Assembly: GCA_947630025.1 (NCBI GenBank) | Contig: CANRFZ010000001.1 | Span: 62,001-126,000, forward strand | DNA from: an uncultured Lachnospiraceae bacterium | Lineage (GTDB): Bacteria; Bacillota; Clostridia; Lachnospirales; Lachnospiraceae | Direction: 5' to 3' | Length of the DNA: 64,000 nt | Shown: one piece after another, positions 46,367-54,342 of the stretch | Numbering within the stretch: the first letter of the stretch is position 1 | How the letters are laid out: every line of letters begins with the position of its first letter | Made by a program: the position numbers and the translations under genes | The notes under the pieces: generated by a model | Told to the model about the DNA's origin: nothing | The model's database searches: none | Seen by the model: the letters and a program-made list of their open reading frames with translations, nothing else

Positions 46367-47032
46367 TCATCGCACAATCCGCCCATCCCGGATCATAATC
46401 GTTCTTCCGGTCTGTTCCGCCAGCTTGGGATCATGGGTGATCATGAGAATCGTGATCCCATATTCGCGATTCAGCATTTGGAGCAGCTGCATGACATTCT
46501 CTCCCGACTTCTGATCCAGATTGCCGGTAGGTTCATCACACAACAGAATCTCCGGACGGTTAATCAGCGCCCGGGCGATCGCGGCACGCTGCTGCTGGCC
46601 GCCGCTGATCTGTCCGGGAAGATGTTCGAGACGGTCTGACAGTTCGAGGGATTCCACGATCTTCCCCAGTCTCTCCTCATCCGGTTTTTCCCGTGCAATC
46701 TCCACAGGCAGAAGAATATTTTCACGCACCGTCAGTTCCGGGATCAGATTGTAAGCCTGAAAAATAAACCCGATCGTTTTCAGGCGGAACCGTGACAGTT
46801 CCCGGTCGCTCATATCAAAAATATTGCTGCCGTGATATAATACCCGGCCTTCCGTTGGATTATCCAGTCCGCCGATGAGATTGAGAAGCGTTGATTTGCC
46901 GCTGCCTGAAGCGCCCATCACGGCCACGAACTCTCCCTTCTCCACGGAAAGCGTCACTTGATCCAGCGCCGTGACCAACGCCTCATCTTCACCGTATTTC
47001 TTCGTGAGATTCTCTGTACGCAATAGTTCCAT
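46367..47032 (-). CDS. LolD/MacB-type ABC ATPase of the agr island
   Basis: A 221-residue ATPase: Walker [13 protein letters not shown], signature [16 protein letters not shown], Walker [12 protein letters not shown] and H-loop ITHDP. It is the last gene of the agrDB-secreted protein-permease-ATPase set, 43 bases after the permease. ATPases of this group serve FtsX-type permeases in bacteriocin export, peptide sensing (BceA) and lipoprotein transport. Here it most likely acts with the 974-residue permease. Confidence 0.93.
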   Translation of the reverse strand: MELLRTENLTKKYGEDEALVTALDQVTLSVEKGEFVAVMGASGSGKSTLLNLIGGLDNPTEGRVLYHGSNIFDMSDRELSRFRLKTIGFIFQAYNLIPELTVRENILLPVEIAREKPDEERLGKIVESLELSDRLEHLPGQISGGQQQRAAIARALINRPEILLCDEPTGNLDQKSGENVMQLLQMLNREYGITILMITHDPKLAEQTGRTIMIRDGRIVR

Positions 47033-47074
47033 ACTGTCTTTTCTCCTTCCTGCTGCCCTGAGGCCTGTCGCATC

Positions 47075-49999
47075 CTAGAAATCGTCCGTCCTGATACCGT
47101 CCACGATGGACGTCTTCTGCATCCGTCTCAGAGGCGAGACGGCGGCTGCAATATTGAGCAGCACCAAACATACGAAAGCCGCCGCCATGATAAGCGGTAT
47201 CGGCTGCTTCCACAGTTCGATGTACCACGGGAACCGCATTGCCCAGTTATCGTAATAAATCCCTTCCCCTATCAAAATGCTATGATTGTGCCCCAGCTCG
47301 AACAAATAGTACTGCGCATAACGCCGAACCAGATCAAAGACGGTGATTGGCAGCAGGGAGGTGAGAATCGCGCACAACGGCCACAGAAACAATTCGCGGA
47401 TATGGCATACTGCCAGAGCCCGCCTGTCGATGCCGACGGCGCGCAGAATCTGCAGATTCCGCATATTTCTGTTGACCGCAAACCGGTAAGCGTTGACCAT
47501 ACCGAAGCATCCCGTAAAGATGACAAGGGTGATCATGGCCGCAAACAATAGCAGATTGGACCGGTCGGTTCTCTCTATGCGCCGCCAGATATCATTCTGT
47601 ACCGTGCTCTTTACATTGCCGCTCCTGCCGATGATGGTGTACCACAGAAGTTCAAACCGGTCTATGTCCGCAGACGGTTTCAAATTCACGCGGACATCCG
47701 TGTAGCATCGGTCAGGCAGTCCCCATGCGGATGGCGCGCCGGTGCAGCAAAGAATACCGTAGCCCGGCGAAAGATATCCTGTGCGTGTCTCATTGTCCAC
47801 ATAACTGTCCGTGCACAACAGATCGGCCAACTGCTCGTCGTCGATCCGCAGAATAGCGCATATCTGCGACTGAAACACAATCTTCTCACCGTAGGCGTAC
47901 CCCGGCAGATCCACCGCGCTTCCGTCCGCGTAATCATAAGTAAACGACGGCGCGACTCCATCCGGCATCATATTGCGCGACATATCCCAGTTCTCCACAT
48001 AGTCATCCGATATGACCGCATCCGTCAGCGTGACAGTATCGCCTGCCGCAAACGGATCTGGCAGAGAGGCGTCCGGGTATTCCGCTATCACAATCCGGCT
48101 GCCGTCCGCCAGCCCTTCCATGTCCAGTTCGCCGGAGATCACATAGGGCGCCAGACTCTCCATGAGGGCGTCGTCGATCGCCGCGCTGGGCAGGCGGCAG
48201 ATTCGGTCGTCCGGCGCATAGCCGATGGCGGTCTTGGTTTTTCCAAAGAGGTCACGGAGAAACTCGTCCACGTTATGGTCGATATCCAACGGGGCCAGCG
48301 CCTCCTCCTGCGCCGGCGTGAGTCTCTCTCCGTCGCATAGCACCTTCAGTCCGGGCAGTTCGATCACGCCCTGTATCGACGCGACATCCCCGCTGGCGGA
48401 CAAGGCGGCCATATCCGCCGCCGAGATACCTTCGCCGTGGCGGTTAAACACCGCATTCCCGCACATAGTGCTGCGGATATCCTTCTGCGCCATATAATCG
48501 GCAGTACCGTTTCCCGCTTCGGCAAGCTGATTGTACAGGGAAAAATTGTCAATATCGGCCTTGGCCATCATAAAGGCGGCGCCGAACACAAAGCTCCAGC
48601 CCGTGACAAAAATCAGCAGGGCTGCCAGTCTGTTTCCGCTCAGTTTTTCACCGGTAATCTTGTTGAGGATTTTATCCGCAACCTTCCGTTTTTTGTTCCT
48701 GACGCGGGTTGCGGATTTTTCATGGAGCAGCATCGCGTTCGGCGAAAGGCGCGTGGCAAAAAAGATCGGAGAGACCAGCGCCGCGCAGGAGAAAAGAAAA
48801 CCGAGCGCCCACGGCCAGATAAAAGGATCTATGCTGATCGCCCGCGCAATCGGATGCACGTGAAAAGCGTTATACACATATACATCGCCGGCCACATGAA
48901 AAATCCCAAGATAGATAAGATACAACAATATACCCAATAAATATCCGGCGGCCACGCCGACTATGTCAAAAAACAACGCCTCAGAGAGAAGCCTGCCCCT
49001 CACTTCCCGGACAGACATCCCCATGCTGCGGTACAGGCCAAATTGCCGCATACGCTCTTTCATAGCATCCGCCATGACCACATATACGGAGATAAAGGAC
49101 ACCAGCAGCACGATTCCCAAAAAGACAGGAATCAGGATAGAGGAATAAAAGTCATTATAAGACAGACGCGCCCGATCAAACAGATCCCGCTCCGTTCGAG
49201 CGTCTACGCCGGCAATCGAACAGAGCTCCATTATCCTGTATGGATACGGCCTCCAGAGTGGTATCCCCTGCTCCTTTAAGACGATCTCCACACTTTCTTC
49301 TCCTATTCCCGCGGGCGCCGCATCCGGCACACAACGGATCATGGCTGTGATGACGGCTATGTCCGGCATATCTTCCGAGCAGAAAAACATTTCCGGCAAA
49401 TCAAGATCCTTCTCTGGCGCAAACCCAACGCCTGTATTCGAAGAAGCATCGCGCAGGGTACGCGCTTCTCCGTAATAAGAGTCGGCTTCATTCAAAACGC
49501 CTACAATCGTAAATTCCCGTTCGCCGATGGCATTTCCCGCCGAATCATACATCTCCAGTGAAATGCGATTGCCCACGACCGGAGCGACGCCAAGTGTATG
49601 AAACGCCTCTTTATAGCCGCAGACTTCACCGGACGCTATGGGATATCTGCCGCCCTTTTCCGGCGTATAATGGAACATTTCCTGCGCCTGCGCGGAAGCA
49701 AATGCCCCGAACAAAACCGACTCGCTATACTGCGTCCGGCACGTTCCGCCATTCAATATGACGCCATATTCCGCTATCTGGTCATTCTGCTGCAGTATCT
49801 CTAACTGCGCTTTTTCGATGGGAAGCGTCAGGAGATCATAATCGCCGCACGCATTCAATATTTTTTCCACATCTCCCTGACTGGCAGAGCGCGCAAGAAA
49901 CACGCCGACGGTCATCGCCATCGTGCTGACCGTGATGGCGCATATAAGCGACAGGGCGCGTTTTTTATGATGAAACCAGTATTTTGCGGACAGACTCAT
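47075..49999 (-). CDS. Large two-FtsX-domain ABC permease
   Basis: A 974-residue membrane protein. Helix 1 (about residues 12-35) is followed by an extracellular region of about 250 residues. Three helices form the first FtsX unit with RMRQFGLYRSMGMSVREV. A further helix (about residue 460), a second extracellular region of about 330 residues and a second FtsX unit (MRNLQILRAVGIDRRALAVC) end the protein. ATG at 49999 is used; a TTG at 50029 lies inside a hairpin. It follows the small secreted protein gene and could export, sense or give immunity to that protein or to the autoinducer. Confidence 0.88.
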   Translation of the reverse strand: MSLSAKYWFHHKKRALSLICAITVSTMAMTVGVFLARSASQGDVEKILNACGDYDLLTLPIEKAQLEILQQNDQIAEYGVILNGGTCRTQYSESVLFGAFASAQAQEMFHYTPEKGGRYPIASGEVCGYKEAFHTLGVAPVVGNRISLEMYDSAGNAIGEREFTIVGVLNEADSYYGEARTLRDASSNTGVGFAPEKDLDLPEMFFCSEDMPDIAVITAMIRCVPDAAPAGIGEESVEIVLKEQGIPLWRPYPYRIMELCSIAGVDARTERDLFDRARLSYNDFYSSILIPVFLGIVLLVSFISVYVVMADAMKERMRQFGLYRSMGMSVREVRGRLLSEALFFDIVGVAAGYLLGILLYLIYLGIFHVAGDVYVYNAFHVHPIARAISIDPFIWPWALGFLFSCAALVSPIFFATRLSPNAMLLHEKSATRVRNKKRKVADKILNKITGEKLSGNRLAALLIFVTGWSFVFGAAFMMAKADIDNFSLYNQLAEAGNGTADYMAQKDIRSTMCGNAVFNRHGEGISAADMAALSASGDVASIQGVIELPGLKVLCDGERLTPAQEEALAPLDIDHNVDEFLRDLFGKTKTAIGYAPDDRICRLPSAAIDDALMESLAPYVISGELDMEGLADGSRIVIAEYPDASLPDPFAAGDTVTLTDAVISDDYVENWDMSRNMMPDGVAPSFTYDYADGSAVDLPGYAYGEKIVFQSQICAILRIDDEQLADLLCTDSYVDNETRTGYLSPGYGILCCTGAPSAWGLPDRCYTDVRVNLKPSADIDRFELLWYTIIGRSGNVKSTVQNDIWRRIERTDRSNLLLFAAMITLVIFTGCFGMVNAYRFAVNRNMRNLQILRAVGIDRRALAVCHIRELFLWPLCAILTSLLPITVFDLVRRYAQYYLFELGHNHSILIGEGIYYDNWAMRFPWYIELWKQPIPLIMAAAFVCLVLLNIAAAVSPLRRMQKTSIVDGIRTDDF

Positions 50000-50022
50000 A
50001 CTCCTAACACCTCTTAAAATGG

Positions 50023-50059
50023 CCGCCAAACAAGCATTTACATAACCTTTGTTTGGCGG
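50023..50059 (-). other. Stem-loop between secreted-protein gene and permease
   Basis: CCGCCAAACAA (50023-50033) pairs perfectly with TTGTTTGGCGG (50049-50059). No T run follows on the minus strand, so it is probably an RNA-stabilising or partial stop element that gives more secreted-protein mRNA than transporter mRNA. Confidence 0.6.
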
Positions 50060-50097
50060 TCATATCGATTATTGTGCAATACTGCACTCAAACATAG

Positions 50098-50463
50098 CTA
50101 GTTACTCCAAACGTGCAGGCTGCCGGCTGAACCAAGATCTCCGGCTTCGCCTCTAATAATTAAATTTGTTGCGGGATTCTCCACATTCACTGCCCAATCA
50201 TCAACAGATACCTGATAAGGAAAAGTATGTGAGCCCTCTGCCGCCCCAGACAAAACAATTCTTACGTCGCCACCACTGGAAGGGCGTGTATTCAAATATA
50301 TCTTCGATGTACCCGGAACGAAACCTGCAATCTGTTTACTCGCATTCGGCCCTATTGCATACCCATAGTATTCATTAAACGCCTGAACGGGCAGTGAAAC
50401 TGCCATACATCCGACTGCAACAAGCGCTGCAATCTTTCCCTTTGTTAATTTGATTTTATTCAT
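50098..50463 (-). CDS. Small secreted protein of the agr island
   Basis: A 121-residue protein I do not recognise. It has a classical signal peptide (KIKLTKGK, then a hydrophobic core IAALVAVGCMAVSLP) with likely cleavage after VQA. The mature 93 residues lack cysteine, are rich in G, S, N and V, alternate like beta strands and end LGSAGSLHVWSN. GGAGG lies 12 bases before the ATG. It stands between agrB and an ABC transporter, so a secreted effector or bacteriocin controlled by the autoinducer is plausible but unproven. It is AT-richer than the chromosome average. Confidence 0.75.
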   Translation of the reverse strand: MNKIKLTKGKIAALVAVGCMAVSLPVQAFNEYYGYAIGPNASKQIAGFVPGTSKIYLNTRPSSGGDVRIVLSGAAEGSHTFPYQVSVDDWAVNVENPATNLIIRGEAGDLGSAGSLHVWSN

Positions 50464-50520
50464 AATGAATGTATACCTCCTATTTTGACGAAATGTTTGT
50501 TGTTCCATTTTCTTGCGAAA

Positions 50521-51165
50521 TCAATGATAGTTTATTTTATCTAAAGTTTGCCCATATTGCAATAGACTGTGCACGAAACGACACGAAACGGCGTTTTTTG
50601 GTAAAATTTTCTCTATAAGGCACGGATATTGCAGCCATGCGGAGAGAATCATACCGACCGACATACATGATGCCGCTCCTGCGTTTCCCACCGTCTCACA
50701 CAGTAGTATCAACAACAAAAAGCCCAATGCCAAACGGACGGTTATTTTTTTACAATGTCTTTTCTCCGATATCGTCAGTCTGCGGTTTTCATTATCCAAA
50801 GGACTGCACAAAATCAAACTGACTGCAGCATAGGCCGACAGGAACACAACCGCTGCCGCATGGGTTAAAAGAAAAGAACACTTTATACACACAACCAGCA
50901 AAATACTGGAGCCTGTCATGCACACCCACGCTTGTTTGACATGAAACCCGCCGCTATACTTGCGAAGAAATACAAATGGCAAGATAACCAGTACCGCTCT
51001 GACCGGACATTTCATCAGACACCCGAACACTAATGCCATCGCCAAGGGAAGAATAGACACAACAAGACTGTATGCTCCATATACATACACCTCTTTCTCT
51101 TTTGTCTGAATGACGTTATTCCCGACCAGCCAGTCCGCTATCCGCTCTGCACATTTCCCTATCAT
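50521..51165 (-). CDS. agrB: AgrB-type autoinducer-processing protease
   Basis: A 214-residue membrane cysteine protease that cuts the AgrD precursor and forms the cyclic thiolactone. The catalytic pair is visible in RKYSGGFHVKQAWVC (histidine and, seven residues later, cysteine), and at least four hydrophobic segments surround it. The open frame extends to 51438, but the upstream part overlaps agrD. The ATG at 51165 overlaps the agrD stop in ATGA form. Confidence 0.92.
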   Translation of the reverse strand: MIGKCAERIADWLVGNNVIQTKEKEVYVYGAYSLVVSILPLAMALVFGCLMKCPVRAVLVILPFVFLRKYSGGFHVKQAWVCMTGSSILLVVCIKCSFLLTHAAAVVFLSAYAAVSLILCSPLDNENRRLTISEKRHCKKITVRLALGFLLLILLCETVGNAGAASCMSVGMILSAWLQYPCLIEKILPKNAVSCRFVHSLLQYGQTLDKINYH

Positions 51166-51311
51166 TTGGTCTTCCTGAATCCAGCCAGTTCTTTCGGCGC
51201 TTTCGGCTGATATACTATAAGGCAAGATGCCGAATTTGCGTCTGTACGCAAAAATGCGTTTATAATTTTTGCAACACTGGCTGCAGAAATTTTCGCAAGA
51301 TTTTGTTTCAT
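51162..51311 (-). CDS. agrD: AgrD-type cyclic autoinducer peptide precursor
   Basis: A 49-residue precursor. The amphipathic leader is MKQNLAKISAASVAKIINAF, followed by a core NSASCLIVY and the charged recognition tail QPKAPKELAGFRKTK. The Cys-x3-Tyr core followed by a (Q/E)PKxPxEL tail is the hallmark of agr precursors. The expected product is a thiolactone closing Cys30 onto Tyr34. AAAGGAG lies eight bases before the ATG. It is the first gene of the island's minus-strand operon and overlaps agrB. Confidence 0.92.
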   Translation of the reverse strand: MKQNLAKISAASVAKIINAFLRTDANSASCLIVYQPKAPKELAGFRKTK

Positions 51312-51369
51312 GGTTCGATCTCCTTTCTTCGGATTTCACTGATTCCGCATATAAAATGATAATTGTAAT

Positions 51370-51398
51370 TTTATAAAATGTCGATATGCTTGACGCAA
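51370..51398 (-). promoter_or_regulatory. Promoter of agrD
   Basis: TTGCGT (51393-51398) and TATAAA (51370-51375) are 17 bases apart on the minus strand. The weak -35 and strong -10 suit activation by a LytTR regulator, but no clear LytTR repeat was seen upstream. The rest of the 268-base gap to 51579 is AT-rich and empty. Confidence 0.5.
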
Positions 51399-51579
51399 AA
51401 AGTACAATTCTCTCTTTTTTTGGGTAAAAAAATCCCATTCCTGTCTAAAAATACAGATTATACAAAATAATTTTTTGAAATTTGTATGATAATTATATTT
51501 TTAAACGAATTATTCATTTTCACATTCTTCATTTTTCGGAAAATATTTCTTAAAGTTAGAAGAAAAAAGGAAAATACAC

Positions 51580-51936
51580 ATGAATTTACAATTCAGCGAT
51601 ATGGGCAAAAGAATTAGGGAGCGCCGTAAGGAGCTGCACATAAAACAGGCGGAAATGGCGGAAGCCATCGGCATCTGTAACAATCATATGTCGTCCATAA
51701 AGACAGGACGGCAGAAACCAAGCATTGACATATTTGTAGCCATCTGCGAATATCTGCGTACTTCTCCCGACTATCTCCTTCTCGGAACACTGCATGGATA
51801 CAATATACCGCAAAATATATTGGATAAACTGAAATTATGTAGTCCGGCAGATATCGAACTCGCAGAAAAATTTATTGATCTGCTTGTTGCAAGAAATGAG
51901 CACGGCAATATAAGCGAGGGATATTTGCAGCAGTAG
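51580..51936 (+). CDS. XRE-family transcriptional regulator
   Basis: A 118-residue protein with an N-terminal helix-turn-helix (MGKRIRERRKELHIKQAEMAEAIGI, shown here only as its core IKQAEMAEAIGICNNHMSSI) and a C-terminal segment with DIELAEKFIDLL. AAAGGA lies eight bases before the ATG. It is divergent from agrD and lies before the LytTR regulator, so it probably controls the island. The gene is AT-rich like the secreted-protein gene. Confidence 0.88.
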   Translation: MNLQFSDMGKRIRERRKELHIKQAEMAEAIGICNNHMSSIKTGRQKPSIDIFVAICEYLRTSPDYLLLGTLHGYNIPQNILDKLKLCSPADIELAEKFIDLLVARNEHGNISEGYLQQ

Positions 51937-52205
51937 CGTTTTACTCTATCTAAAATCTAATCATTTTGTCTTTTTCTGCCCAAAATCGACCTATTTTTGT
52001 CTTTTCGTGCATTACCCCTGTCCTGTTTTGACATTTTATGGTAAAATAGACGCAGATTCCGCAATCTGCGTCTAAAGAATTGCTTCGCAATTCTTCCGGA
52101 ATGGTTTACGTTACTGGCGTCAGAGATATGGTAAAATAAGCGCAAACCCGGCAGCCTGCGCTGCCGGAATCAGGAAATAGGATTTTACTGTGAGGACAAA
52201 AATTC
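51937..52205. other. Hairpin-rich gap before the LytTR regulator
   Basis: 269 bases without a gene. It contains the paired hairpins and direct repeats described at 52038-52167. The second ATGGTAAAATA copy (52128-52138) is also an extended -10 (TGGTAAAAT) that could serve the LytTR gene. Confidence 0.5.
52038..52167. repeat. Palindromic intergenic element with flanking repeats
   Basis: The 11-base sequence ATGGTAAAATA occurs at 52038-52048 and 52128-52138. Between the copies are a perfect 11-bp stem (52048-52058 with 52063-52073) and a 9-bp stem (52075-52083 with 52087-52095). A third stem CCGGCAG/CTGCCGG lies at 52148-52167. Confidence 0.7.
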
Positions 52206-52912
52206 ATGCGTATCGTAATTTGTGATGATGACGCCGCGGCGACAGAGCAGATCGCGTCTCTGATAAACGGCTACTTTGCATCCGTACACCTGAAATGTCC
52301 GGAAATCGTTGTCTTTACGGACGGCGCAGCGCTGCTGGCTGATCCGGGCGCTATGGATATCGTATTCCTAGACATAGAGATGCCCGGCACAAACGGCGTC
52401 TACGTCGGCCAAGAGCTCACACACCGCAATCGCCGGACGATCATCTTCGTTGTCACATCCTATCTGGAATATCTGGACGACGCCATGCGTTTTCATGTGT
52501 TCCGCTATCTCTCCAAGCCGTTGGACAGGCAGCGGTTTTACCGGAATATGAACGATGCCCTCGCTCTGTATCATATCGTAACGGCAACAGTCGCAGTGGA
52601 AACAAAGCAGGGCGTTCACTCCGTTCCCGCGGACTCGGTGGTCATGGTGGAAACCACAGGCCGCAAAGTTACCGTGCATACCGTCGCGGCCGCTTACGAT
52701 TCTGTCCACTCCCTGCAGCACTGGCTGAAAGCTCTGCCCTCGAATAATTTTTTTCAGACGCATCGCAGTATCTCGTAAATTTTGCATATGTCACGGCGTT
52801 TAACCGCACGACGGTGCGTTTAGGTGCGATTGACAAGAGCGCGTACCTGACCAAGCGGCGGTATAGCGCTTTTAAAAACGCCTATCTGCTCTATCTGGAG
52901 AGCACGCGCTGA
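52206..52912 (+). pseudogene. LytTR response regulator (AgrA-like), frameshifted
   Basis: The receiver domain (VICDDD, phosphoacceptor in IVFLDIEMPG, KPLD) and the start of the LytTR DNA-binding domain are in one frame, which stops at 52778 after FFQTHRS. The family sequence continues in the -1 frame from 52769: YLVNFAYVTAFNRTTVRLG and on to TGA at 52910-52912. A single missing base at 52768/52769 explains this. As written the protein (190 residues) lacks the end of its DNA-binding domain; repaired it would be about 235. It precedes the AgrC-like kinase by 33 bases. Sequencing error is possible. Confidence 0.85.
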
Positions 52913-52945
52913 TGCGGCGCTGATAGACCGGTCGAAAGGAGAACC

Positions 52946-54277
52946 ATGCCCTACATTGTCGGATATTCAGTCGGTTATTTTGCGGAAGGCGTCGTGCTGT
53001 ACCAGTATGCCTCCAATCTCTTTGTGCCGCGCAAAAAGGATTCCCATAGCAATCTGTATACGCTGGCGGCAATCTATCTGCTGCTCTTTGGGGCTGCGTG
53101 CTGCTTCCGCAGCAGATTGTTCAATTTTATAGGGTTTTTTTTGGCAACGATGATTTACCTGCTATGGCAGTACCGCCTGCGGGCATTCCTGTGTCTCTTT
53201 CACACGGCTCTGATTACGGCTATCATGGTTGTTACCGAAATCGTCGTCTATACCATCCAGCAGCAGCTCCTTCCAAATTCCCTCGCAGTTGAAGATACCG
53301 TATACGGAATGCTGCTGCTCGGCGTTTTCAGCAAACTCTTGTATTTTACGGTGATGATGTCCATCGTCGGAATATGCAGGAAACACCCGGTGGTCAATCC
53401 CCACGACAGGCATTCCGCCTCCCTGCTGATCCTGATACCGTCCGTCTCCATTTTTGTCATGCTGATTCTGCTCTGGATCATCGACAAATATACGCTCTCC
53501 GACAACCTGAAGAATATGATCGCGTTGTCGTCTCTGCTCCTTCTGCTGGCCAGTCTTCTGATATTCTGCGTCTATCAGTACATTGAAAGCAAAAACGAGC
53601 AGTACACCAGACTCATGCTGCTGCACCAGAGAGAAAAAAACCAAGCGGAATATTATGAAATGCTGAGGGTACAGAATGAGAACCAGCGCATCCTGATCCA
53701 CGACATCAAGAAGCACATACAGTCGATCGATGTGCTGAATGAAAGAGGGGAACGCGAGAAGATCCGCGCTTATATCCGGCAGCTTTCCCTGTCCTCTGAC
53801 CTGCAGGATGTGCTGGTTGTATGCGGTTATCCGCTGTTAAACGTGGTTCTGGGCAGATATCGCCAGACGTGCCAGGAGAAAGGGATCTCTTTTCATGCGG
53901 ACATTCGCGCCGGAACGCTGGATCGCATGACGGATGACGACATGACATCTCTGTTCTGCAATCTGCTGGACAATGCCGTAGAAGCGGCGCAGGGGATTGC
54001 AGACGCCTATATCGAACTGTCCTGCAGCACCAGAAACTATTCGCCTTATGTCCTGATCAGCGTCATCAATTCCTGCAGCGGAACGCCTTATGCCGGAGGC
54101 GGCGCAGGACGGATGCTGTCGGAATCCGATCTGCCGTCTACTAAGGAGGATCGGTCTTCCCACGGTTTCGGCCTAAAGAGCATCCGCAAGACTGTGGCGC
54201 GCTACAACGGCGATCTGCAGATGTATTACCTGAAGGACGCCGGTGCCTTTCACACGATTCTCACGCTGCAAAGATAA
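52946..54277 (+). CDS. AgrC-like sensor histidine kinase
   Basis: A 443-residue GHKL-type kinase. Six or seven N-terminal membrane helices (about residues 1-215) would bind the autoinducer. A coiled dimerisation segment follows, with phosphoacceptor HDIKKHIQ, then the ATPase domain with NLLDNAVEAA and the G box GFGLKSIRK. AAAGGAG precedes the ATG. It pairs with the frameshifted LytTR regulator directly upstream, completing the agrB-D-C-A set across the divergent operons. Confidence 0.92.
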   Translation: MPYIVGYSVGYFAEGVVLYQYASNLFVPRKKDSHSNLYTLAAIYLLLFGAACCFRSRLFNFIGFFLATMIYLLWQYRLRAFLCLFHTALITAIMVVTEIVVYTIQQQLLPNSLAVEDTVYGMLLLGVFSKLLYFTVMMSIVGICRKHPVVNPHDRHSASLLILIPSVSIFVMLILLWIIDKYTLSDNLKNMIALSSLLLLLASLLIFCVYQYIESKNEQYTRLMLLHQREKNQAEYYEMLRVQNENQRILIHDIKKHIQSIDVLNERGEREKIRAYIRQLSLSSDLQDVLVVCGYPLLNVVLGRYRQTCQEKGISFHADIRAGTLDRMTDDDMTSLFCNLLDNAVEAAQGIADAYIELSCSTRNYSPYVLISVINSCSGTPYAGGGAGRMLSESDLPSTKEDRSSHGFGLKSIRKTVARYNGDLQMYYLKDAGAFHTILTLQR

Positions 54278-54310
54278 AACCCGCGGGCTCTCCTGTCTCC
54301 CGCGGGTTTT
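54276..54310. terminator. Bidirectional terminator between agrC-like gene and gpmI
   Basis: A 12-bp perfect stem, AAAACCCGCGGG (54276-54287) with CCCGCGGGTTTT (54299-54310), lies between convergent genes and has A/T runs on both sides. Confidence 0.8.
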
Positions 54311-54342
54311 GGTCTCTTGAAAGCATTGTTCTAGGCGTCCGC

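Noticed and set aside
49999-50029. TTG start of the large permease at 50029
   Set aside because: It falls inside a perfect hairpin and lacks a ribosome site; the ATG at 49999 gives the usual FtsX-type N-terminus.
50098-50463. Calling the secreted protein a lactococcin-972 bacteriocin
   Set aside because: Only the gene arrangement is similar; I cannot see the family's sequence features in it.
52748-52754. T7 run as a programmed -1 frameshift site in the LytTR regulator
   Set aside because: Slipping there would replace the conserved QTHRS residues, which are correct in the upstream frame. The break lies after them, so a deletion or sequencing error fits better.
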